Shown here in pieces: positions 16,374-22,727 of a stretch of 64,000 nt of DNA. A program made the position numbers and the translations under genes. A model generated the notes under the pieces. That model had not been told where the DNA came from. It did no database searches and was given only the letters and a program-made list of their open reading frames with translations. Source of the stretch: Chryseobacterium gallinarum. GTDB lineage: Bacteria; Bacteroidota; Bacteroidia; Flavobacteriales; Weeksellaceae. The stretch covers positions 4,406,001-4,470,000 of the forward strand of contig NZ_CP009928.1 of the NCBI RefSeq assembly GCF_001021975.1, written 5' to 3'. The first letter of the stretch is position 1, and each line of letters begins with the position of its first letter.

Positions 16374-16637
16374 TTATTTTAAAAAATAATACTTAATGTG
16401 ATTGGTATTCTTTTCACCTGGTTTAATGAGGTATTTAAGAGAATACACAAAAGCCAATACCGTTATAACAATAACAATTCCCACAATAAACCAGTCCCAA
16501 TCACTTTCAGGGCCTGTTCCATGGGTAAAATCCCGGGTAACCTCAGGCTGTCTGAGTTTGCAGGCATCACACGCAAAAGCATATACCGTAAAAAACAGAG
16601 CAGCCGCTGTAATTGTATATTTTAACGAAACTTTCAT
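16374..16637 (-). CDS. Small CxxC membrane protein of the oxidase operon
   Basis: 87 residues. An N-terminal hydrophobic segment (about 6-23) ends at FACDAC, giving a CxxC pair at 23 and 26. A second membrane helix (WFIVGIVIVITVLAFVYSL, about 49-68) is followed by a basic tail. The gene begins 1 bp after the stop of the cytochrome c subunit gene, so it is tightly coupled. The CxxC could bind metal or haem or work in thiol exchange during oxidase assembly. No family name is assigned. Confidence 0.6.
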   Translation of the reverse strand: MKVSLKYTITAAALFFTVYAFACDACKLRQPEVTRDFTHGTGPESDWDWFIVGIVIVITVLAFVYSLKYLIKPGEKNTNHIKYYFLK

Positions 16638-16638
16638 A

Positions 16639-17634
16639 TTATTTAATCTTATCCATTATCACTTTTACTTCTTCAACCGTTACTTTCTTAGCGTTATTTC
16701 CCCAGCTAGTTCTCTCATGGTTCATAATGGCAGTAACATCTTCCGGGGTAAAATTAGCATTCATTCCAACCGGCGGCATTGTTGCAAATTCCGGTCTTGG
16801 ATCGTATCCTTTCATGATTATGGTAACATATAGCTCCAGATCTCCTCCTGTCACCACGGGGCTGCCTTTCAGTGGCGGAAATGCACCGGGCACCCCTTCT
16901 CCATTAGCCTGATGGCAGGATGCACAATTTGTGGTAAAGAGCTCTGCGCCATCAGGAAGATTAGCGCCTCCCTGCTCATTCCCTCCTTCTTTTTTCTGTT
17001 GCTTATACAAAAATGCAGGTACAATTGACTTATCTGTAAAATCGGCCTGCTTTAAAGATTTTAAATAAGCAACCAACTGAAGGGCTTTAGGCGTTGCTAC
17101 GATTTTTTTTCTTTTATTTTTCAAAAATTTTTCAGGTATCTTCACCTCTACATCTCCGGGCTGCAGGTAATCTCTTTCTATAAAAAGAAATTCATAGGAC
17201 GGCATTATAGAGGCTTCTACAGCAGCACGGGGCTGGTACAAATGGATCAGATGCCATTCGGCGCTGGGCTGCCGTTCTCCGACATTGGTTAGATCCGGCC
17301 CTGCCCTTTGTGTTCCCATCAGATTGGCTGTATTTCTCCAGAAATCTGTTCTCCTGTTAATCGCAAAATCAGCAGGAATACTGGGTCTCTTTCCAAAAAC
17401 ATTATCCATTTCAACATTCCTGACTTGCTGGGTGTGACATGCCACACAGCCATTTTCTATGTATACCATTTTCCCGGCTCTTTCCTCTTTCGTCAATACT
17501 TTTGATTGCCTTGGCAGCGGTTTATTAATTCTCTGATTATCCAGTGCAGGCAATACTGCAATGTATAGGGTAAGGAAAACAAAGAGGCAAAGAGCTGATC
17601 CAAATAATATTCTATGATCATTTAATAGTACCAT
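16639..17634 (-). CDS. ccoO: cbb3-type oxidase monohaem subunit fused to a second cytochrome c domain
   Basis: 331 residues. A membrane anchor (about 9-30) precedes a CcoO-like domain with CVACH (Cys63, Cys66, His67), GTQRAGPDLTNVG and the axial-ligand region SIMPSY (Met144). A second c-type haem domain follows, with CASCH (237-241), GVPGAFPPLKGSP and ATMPPVG (Met286). The protein therefore combines CcoO with a CcoP-like electron-entry cytochrome. It lies 12 bp after the catalytic subunit gene and should carry electrons to it. Confidence 0.87.
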   Translation of the reverse strand: MVLLNDHRILFGSALCLFVFLTLYIAVLPALDNQRINKPLPRQSKVLTKEERAGKMVYIENGCVACHTQQVRNVEMDNVFGKRPSIPADFAINRRTDFWRNTANLMGTQRAGPDLTNVGERQPSAEWHLIHLYQPRAAVEASIMPSYEFLFIERDYLQPGDVEVKIPEKFLKNKRKKIVATPKALQLVAYLKSLKQADFTDKSIVPAFLYKQQKKEGGNEQGGANLPDGAELFTTNCASCHQANGEGVPGAFPPLKGSPVVTGGDLELYVTIIMKGYDPRPEFATMPPVGMNANFTPEDVTAIMNHERTSWGNNAKKVTVEEVKVIMDKIK

Positions 17635-17646
17635 AATTGTTTTTTT

Positions 17647-19398
17647 TTAAGAATTGAACTCTGTATTTCTGAACTGTTTTTTTGCTGCCAGAATTTCGGA
17701 AGGCGTCCGGGGAATCCTGAAGCTTTCCTTTGTTCTTACCATCCTGTAAAAATTATAGGCAAAAATCAAATGCGAAATCCACATAAACAGCCCTCCGATA
17801 GCTCTCCATAACCAGAAAGGAAACATGTTGATGACTCCGTCAATAAAAGGCTTTTTCTTCATCCACATCAGTCCGGTTTGCGTACCACCAATCATTAAGG
17901 CAATGACATACATCAACAGCCCCAGCAGAGCAAACCAAAAGTGTATCCCTACCAGCAATTTCGGGGGTTCTTTTCCTGTAAGCCTGGGAATCAGAGTATA
18001 AGAAAATCCCCAGAGCATAAACGTAATGATTCCGTACATTGTGAGGTGGGAATGGGAAACGGTAAAGTCTGTAAAATGCCACAGTAAGTTGGTATACCTG
18101 AACGCTTCTACCGTTCCCTGAAATGAGCCTGTGAAATAAAAAATAATCGCCATGAAATAAAAAGGAAGTGTATAGCTTGTCTTTAGCTGATACCAGGCAT
18201 TATTGAAAGTCAGCAGAAAGTTGGTTGTTCCTGCCGCTACCGGAATAAGCATCCCCATACTTGCAATAATAGCCGTAGTCTGTAACCTCCATGGGATAGC
18301 ACTGAAAATAAAATGATGGGTTCCTATTAAGGTATAAAAAAGGATATGGGTCCAGAATGCCAACGCTCCCAAACTGTAAGAATAAATAGGCTTATTGAGC
18401 TGCTGGGGAAGAAAATAATACATGAGCCCCAGGTTGATCATCATAAACCACATCCCTATTGCCTGATGCATATAGTAACCCTGGGTAATGGTTTCTCCGA
18501 CTCCGTCCTGCCAAATAGGTGAATATCCTACTATAATTACAATAACAATAAACATAAAGCCTGCAATAATGTACCAGTTTGAGATATAAATCTCTTTCAC
18601 CACTCTTTTGGCAACGGGCTTAAACAAATTGTATGTTGAAAAAGCTACTCCTATTCCGAAAGTTCCCATAATAGGCCAGATATATTCACGATATTCTCCT
18701 CCTCCATTATTGATTCCCGCCAATAAAGATATGGTTCCCGAAAGAACAGCGACATTCATAAGAATCAATGAGACATACCCGAATTTTATATTATAGTTCT
18801 CTACATTACTTACCCTTGTAACCACATAATAGGATAATCCTACCATAGCAAGAGACGCCCATCCCCAGAATACGGCATTGGTATGGGCAGGTCTCAGCCT
18901 TCCGAAGCTCAGCCAGCTTGTATGATCTATGTCTGGTGCCACATACTTTATTCCTGCATACAGTCCGAACGACGTCCCGATAAGGAGCCAGAATATGGCA
19001 GTGCCCATAAATAACAAAATAAGCCTGGTGAGCTGGGGTGATACATAATTCAGAAAAGAGGAGGTCCTTCTTTTGCTGGGAAAAAACCTGAATTCTTCTA
19101 CCGAATTAATATTGCGGACCATCCCTTTTTCATCAGAAGATGGCAAGGTTCCGGAAAGTTCATTCTCAGGTAGCTCAAATTCCAGTTCTTCTTCTCTTTT
19201 CTGATATTCCTCTATTTCTGAAAGACTTAGTTCTTTGATCTTTTTCTGTGCTTCAAGATATTCTCTACGCCTTAAAATATAGGAATAAACAGATAAAAAC
19301 TTAAAGACAAGTACAATTAAACCTGCTACAATAATGATTAACATTAAAAGCAAGGTGAGCTGAATACCAGTCTGATTAAACAATGATGATTCTGCCAT
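17647..19398 (-). CDS. ccoN: cbb3-like haem-copper oxidase catalytic subunit
   Basis: 583 residues. A 110-residue extension (one membrane helix at 12-34, then an acidic helical arm) precedes a 12-helix core. Visible ligands are His172 (low-spin haem), His311 (CuB), His361/His362 (GTHHF, CuB) and His449/His451 (SHSHLT). Tyr355, six residues before the HH pair, occupies the place of the cross-linked Tyr of cbb3 oxidases. That argues for oxygen reduction rather than NO reduction, since NO reductases lack this Tyr. It is the first gene of a four-gene operon. Confidence 0.87.
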   Translation of the reverse strand: MAESSLFNQTGIQLTLLLMLIIIVAGLIVLVFKFLSVYSYILRRREYLEAQKKIKELSLSEIEEYQKREEELEFELPENELSGTLPSSDEKGMVRNINSVEEFRFFPSKRRTSSFLNYVSPQLTRLILLFMGTAIFWLLIGTSFGLYAGIKYVAPDIDHTSWLSFGRLRPAHTNAVFWGWASLAMVGLSYYVVTRVSNVENYNIKFGYVSLILMNVAVLSGTISLLAGINNGGGEYREYIWPIMGTFGIGVAFSTYNLFKPVAKRVVKEIYISNWYIIAGFMFIVIVIIVGYSPIWQDGVGETITQGYYMHQAIGMWFMMINLGLMYYFLPQQLNKPIYSYSLGALAFWTHILFYTLIGTHHFIFSAIPWRLQTTAIIASMGMLIPVAAGTTNFLLTFNNAWYQLKTSYTLPFYFMAIIFYFTGSFQGTVEAFRYTNLLWHFTDFTVSHSHLTMYGIITFMLWGFSYTLIPRLTGKEPPKLLVGIHFWFALLGLLMYVIALMIGGTQTGLMWMKKKPFIDGVINMFPFWLWRAIGGLFMWISHLIFAYNFYRMVRTKESFRIPRTPSEILAAKKQFRNTEFNS

Positions 19399-19482
19399 AA
19401 CAAAATAGGTATGGATTAATGTGAGTGTAATTGTAAATTCTACAGGTTATACCCGTATTACATGTCTGTGGAATGGTCCCGG

Positions 19483-19517
19483 TTCAGCCTCACTAGAATG
19501 GAACATTCCAGGCTGAA
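19483..19517 (-). terminator. Hairpin after small lipoprotein gene
   Basis: TTCAGCCT (19483-19490) and AGGCTGAA (19510-19517) pair, with an inner GAATG/CATTC stem at 19496-19508. It lies between the lipoprotein stop and the oxidase start. It is not followed by a strong T run, so read-through into ccoN is possible. Confidence 0.45.
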
Positions 19518-19526
19518 AGTACAAAA

Positions 19527-19739
19527 CTATTTGCTGTTTTTAATGGAGTCTACATCGTAAGCCGTACTGTCCATAGGCAGCGTATTGTCTCCTGAATCCG
19601 GTGTGATTTGAGCTGTTCCGGAAACAATGCTGTCTCCTGTATTCAGAGTATCGATATGAGTCTGTTCGGTTTGAGGTTGTTTTTTACAGCTGATAATTAA
19701 AAATCCGGTAAATAACATTAACATCATAATTAATTTCAT
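19527..19739 (-). CDS. Small Ser/Thr/Asp-rich lipoprotein
   Basis: 70 residues. The signal peptide ends in ISC (Cys18), followed by KKQPQTEQT and an acidic Thr/Ser/Asp tail with no fold that I can recognise. It resembles the lipoprotein at 7867-8151 and has the same promoter plan. It lies directly upstream of the cbb3-like operon, so its promoter may also feed ccoN if the hairpin between them is leaky. Confidence 0.72.
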   Translation of the reverse strand: MKLIMMLMLFTGFLIISCKKQPQTEQTHIDTLNTGDSIVSGTAQITPDSGDNTLPMDSTAYDVDSIKNSK

Positions 19740-19764
19740 AATAATATTTTTAAGGGGTGCAAGT

Positions 19765-19808
19765 CAAAGGTATAAACTTATTTTGCCGCATTTTATGACT
19801 AGTATCAT
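19765..19808 (-). promoter_or_regulatory. Crp/Fnr-type box plus -7 element for lipoprotein 19527
   Basis: On the minus strand ATGATACTAGTCAT (19808-19795) is followed after exactly 22 bp by TACCTTTG (19772-19765). The predicted start is about 19761 and the ATG is at 19739. The spacing and -7 sequence are identical to the DUF763 promoter at 62532-62575. Confidence 0.75.
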
Positions 19809-19916
19809 AATAAAGCTTTATTCTTATCTTTTTTTAACTGATTTAAAATAGCAGCCAGCCTTATACTTAGTATTATTCCATTAATGTTATATATTTTTCT
19901 ATAAGATTGTATTGAT

Positions 19917-19960
19917 ATGACTGCAATCATAACGCATACAGAATTACATTCATAAATTTG
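19917..19960 (+). promoter_or_regulatory. Crp/Fnr-type box plus -7 element for the small RNA
   Basis: ATGACTGCAATCAT (19917-19930), then exactly 22 bp, then TAAATTTG (19953-19960), a perfect TAnnTTTG. It is divergent from the lipoprotein promoter 108 bp away. The only thing downstream before an intrinsic terminator is a short non-coding stretch. Confidence 0.72.
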
Positions 19961-19963
19961 ATA

Positions 19964-20036
19964 GTACTAAAATTTTCATCCTTATTTTTTGTTCTAGAAT
20001 TAATAAACCTTCCTTTGCAGGAAGGTTTATTTTTAA
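19964..20036 (+). ncRNA. Candidate Crp/Fnr-controlled small RNA, about 70 nt
   Basis: The unit is bounded by the promoter at 19917-19960 and the strong terminator at 20003-20034. It has no ATG-initiated reading frame. The 5' part is unstructured and U-rich (AAAATTTTCATCC then TTATTTTTTG), the sort of single-stranded seed that could pair with translation starts. E. coli FnrS is a known Fnr-activated small RNA of this kind, but sequence homology is not claimed. Existence is inferred from the signals only. Confidence 0.55.
20003..20034 (+). terminator. Intrinsic terminator of the small RNA
   Basis: ATAAACCTTCC (20003-20013) pairs perfectly with GGAAGGTTTAT (20020-20030) across a 6-base loop, followed by TTTT. 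No plus-strand gene precedes it, which is why a short RNA is proposed. On the minus strand it could also catch read-through from the DUF4280 gene. Confidence 0.8.
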
Positions 20037-20197
20037 ATTATATGAAAGGGAGCAAATGCCCGTATAGGAAAGGTTTCCAAACCCTTACATTCTGGAGATA
20101 CAGCATTCAATATAAACCTTTCATCAGTCAATGAGAATGGCAATTTATTATCTCATTTCAATCTGATATGGGTTTGTTTATGGCTGAATTATCAAAG

Positions 20198-20551
20198 TCA
20201 TTGTACCTCATGTTTTTCTCCATGCCCTTTGTCCACTACTTCAATTTTACCGCCTGTTCCACACATACAAAATGAATCTTCTGTAAGGATTTTATAATTA
20301 TTGATAGTATCTTTTTCTGTTGTTTTTTCCCAGGCAACTGGCACAGGAATACACGGCAAATATCCGCCCGAAGCAGGTTTTAATCTACATTGTCCAAATG
20401 GTCTGATGTTTATATTTACCTGTTTATCCTGCTGTGTAGCAATATATTTTTCTTCAGCCATGGAGAAGTTCTGGCTGGTAACCTTTAAATTACTAGGTGC
20501 TGTTCCTTGATTGCAGGATAATTGGGCGGTATCTGTGATTTTTTGTGGCAT
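20198..20551 (-). CDS. DUF4280 PAAR-like spike-tip protein
   Basis: 117 residues. The DUF4280 pattern is present: QLSCNQGTAPSNLKV at the start, INIRPFGQC, then PCIPVPVAW (67-75), and a cysteine-bearing SFCMCGTGGKIEVVDKGH end. DUF4280 is a PAAR-like domain that caps VgrG trimers in contractile secretion systems. It lies at the end of the VgrG gene cluster, in the same direction, which supports a type VI spike role. The sheath, baseplate and ATPase genes are not in this window. Confidence 0.8.
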   Translation of the reverse strand: MPQKITDTAQLSCNQGTAPSNLKVTSQNFSMAEEKYIATQQDKQVNINIRPFGQCRLKPASGGYLPCIPVPVAWEKTTEKDTINNYKILTEDSFCMCGTGGKIEVVDKGHGEKHEVQ

Positions 20552-20556
20552 GGGAA

Positions 20557-20946
20557 TTATTTTTCTAATTTGAAAATAACATTATTATATACTAATTCTT
20601 TTTTACCAATAATTAAAGGAGAATATTGAAAGTCTTTTATATAGATTTTATTATTTTTGATTTGATATTGTGCTATTGTAACTATTGACTTGCTTACATT
20701 CATCGTAAATTTTCTCTATTTCTTTTGGATTGCAAGAATAATTCGTTTTATACATAATACCAACATTTCCATTTTTTTTAAACGTTACTGTGGCATAATG
20801 AGAAACTTCACAACTGCCGTCTGTTCTATCTTTTATATTTGTTTCTAATAAAGTATGATATTTTCTTTATATAGAAGCTGTCCATATAAATCAGAATTTA
20901 ATACAAGTGGTATTAAGATATATAGAATTTTAATATATAATTTCAT
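20557..20946 (-). pseudogene. Secreted beta-rich protein gene with two compensating frameshifts
   Basis: The ATG at 20946 opens a signal peptide (MKLYIKILYILIPLVLNSDL then YGQ). The frame then stops, but the coding sense continues one frame over (YHTLLETNIKDRTDG…NYSCNPKEIE) and later returns to the first frame (NVSKSIVTIAQYQIKNNKI…NVIFKLEK), stopping at 20557. The span is 390 bp, a multiple of three. Adding one A near 20865 and removing one A near 20685, both in A runs, gives an unbroken product of about 129 residues. It is either a decayed gene or two sequence errors. Confidence 0.55.
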
Positions 20947-20951
20947 TAATA

Positions 20952-21593
20952 TTATTTTTTAGACTTTTCATCTGACTTAATAATTTTACCTGTAGCATCA
21001 TCAATAATAAAACTATAATCAGGCTGTGAATACCATTCATTGCCTACTAATTTACTATTGAGAACGTGAATTTGATAATACTTTTTAATTGTAGCATCAG
21101 GGGTGTCATGTCTTAACGCTACTGCTTGTCTTGTATCATATATGTCAACTTTCTTTTCTTTTAAAACAATATCATGTATCTGCTCAAATGTGTGTTTGAA
21201 GTTTTTGTCAAAATCTGTTTCTTTGATAAGTTTGCCATTCTTGTCATACTCTTTAATCCCTACTACAGAATTATTAAAATCAAGAACTTCTTTAATCAGT
21301 ACACCATTTGAATAATAATAAAAATAGTATTTAGTTGGATTAAATTCTTTTGTAATTTCTCTCTGATAACGTAATTCAAAATTATCCGAAGCAGCTTTGG
21401 TAGCAAACTCTCTTACATCAGAATTGTCTGGTAATTTATATTGATACTCATTGATATAGCCTTGCTTCCCTTTATTCTTCTCAAAATTTTGTATATTAAA
21501 TGTCTTCATTTCTTTTGTATTAAATGTCTTGATTTTTTGGCCTTTGCAGTTTAATGTACTTATCATTAATACTGCTAATAATATATGTTTCAT
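20952..21593 (-). CDS. Lipoprotein next to the VgrG effector, possible immunity protein
   Basis: 213 residues. A short signal with Cys16 (STLNC) suggests a lipoprotein. The rest is mixed strand and helix, with MORN-like YYYSNGVLIKEV and KEYDKNGKLIKETDF repeats around 95-130. It begins 8 bp after the metzincin frame and is probably co-transcribed with vgrG. A periplasm- or membrane-anchored protein directly after a toxic peptidase domain is the usual place for an immunity protein, but that role is inferred from position only. Confidence 0.6.
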   Translation of the reverse strand: MKHILLAVLMISTLNCKGQKIKTFNTKEMKTFNIQNFEKNKGKQGYINEYQYKLPDNSDVREFATKAASDNFELRYQREITKEFNPTKYYFYYYSNGVLIKEVLDFNNSVVGIKEYDKNGKLIKETDFDKNFKHTFEQIHDIVLKEKKVDIYDTRQAVALRHDTPDATIKKYYQIHVLNSKLVGNEWYSQPDYSFIIDDATGKIIKSDEKSKK

Positions 21594-21601
21594 ATGATTT
21601 T

Positions 21602-22720
21602 TTATACATTACTTTTTACAATATCCCATTGCCATTTCCACGTAGACTTTTTCACTTTCTGACCATAACTCATAATATTATCTGTGGAGTTTGTTGGGTT
21701 ACTATTTCCATTTGCATACACAAATTTTCTGTCAGCTTCTTTTATTGGAGTTCCGTCTCTATGGGTGTGGTGCAAACCTAATCCATGTAATCCTTCATGA
21801 GAAATAGTATCACTACCTCTTGCTGCACCTTGTATACCGTTAAATAAAAATACATTTTTTATTTTTATATCCTGAACTTGTCCAGGAACTGCTCCTGCTG
21901 AACCTGTTGAAGGGTCATAAAAGCTATCATAAGTGTTTTCATTAAAGCTAAACATAGTATAATAACCCGTGTATTGAGGATTTTGGCTGATATATAAGTT
22001 TTTTACATAATCAAAAATAGGAGTTTTACCAGAAGCTCCTTTTTCATCCTCATAAATATTACCATCTGTATGATTTAGACTGCCTGAAGTATTTTTGAAA
22101 ATATAATCTCCATACGTTTTATTACCATGTGCATCAGTTATAAGCTGGAATTTTGGGTCTGCACTTAAATCCAATATTGGACCAGTTTCCAGCTCGCTGG
22201 TAATGAGACATTGGTGTAATCCTTCCTGCAATCTTTGTTGTTCGGATGGTGAAAACCTTCCCGTTACATTGCCTGTTCCTTTTATATTAGTAGTTACGCC
22301 CACCAAAACAAATTTTTGATTCTTTCTTGCAGTGGCATCATTTTTCAAAATTATGATTTTTCCTACCAATGTTCTTAGAGTAAGCTGTTCGGCAGGTGTT
22401 TTTACACTACTCCCTTTGGGATAAGCATAGATTTTTATTTCCTTATCAGCCGTCAAATCTTTCAGGCAAGTTATTTTTATTGTGGAATCTGCTGAATTAA
22501 CTAATCCTGCTGTTTTAGTTTTATCTTGTAAAGTTAATTTGTCAATGGTTATAAATGTATCTGTAGATGTATTGATGGAACTTAAATCAAATTCTAATTT
22601 ATCTATATCTTCTTCTATTTCCACCAAAACCTTTAACTCGGCTTCATATTTTGGTTTATTAATTATTGCTGTAGGCATAGCATCAACGAAATCTTTGGAA
22701 AATAAAGTAAGATAAGGCAC
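21602..22720 (-). CDS. Metzincin metallopeptidase effector domain, split from VgrG
   Basis: 372 residues from a GTG at 22720. The zinc site HEGLHGLGLHH (His308, Glu309, His312, Gly315, His318) matches HExxHxxGxxH, and TDNIMSYG (Met350) is the Met-turn of metzincins. The frame is open back to 22846 without a good start, and that extra stretch (…YTQLKTQYSIIPISRKPL, then a Pro/Ala/Thr linker, then YIVPYLTLF) continues the VgrG C-terminus if one G is removed at 22840-22844. It is therefore best read as the effector end of an evolved VgrG. Confidence 0.75.
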   Translation of the reverse strand: MPYLTLFSKDFVDAMPTAIINKPKYEAELKVLVEIEEDIDKLEFDLSSINTSTDTFITIDKLTLQDKTKTAGLVNSADSTIKITCLKDLTADKEIKIYAYPKGSSVKTPAEQLTLRTLVGKIIILKNDATARKNQKFVLVGVTTNIKGTGNVTGRFSPSEQQRLQEGLHQCLITSELETGPILDLSADPKFQLITDAHGNKTYGDYIFKNTSGSLNHTDGNIYEDEKGASGKTPIFDYVKNLYISQNPQYTGYYTMFSFNENTYDSFYDPSTGSAGAVPGQVQDIKIKNVFLFNGIQGAARGSDTISHEGLHGLGLHHTHRDGTPIKEADRKFVYANGNSNPTNSTDNIMSYGQKVKKSTWKWQWDIVKSNV

Positions 22721-22727
22721 GATATAT

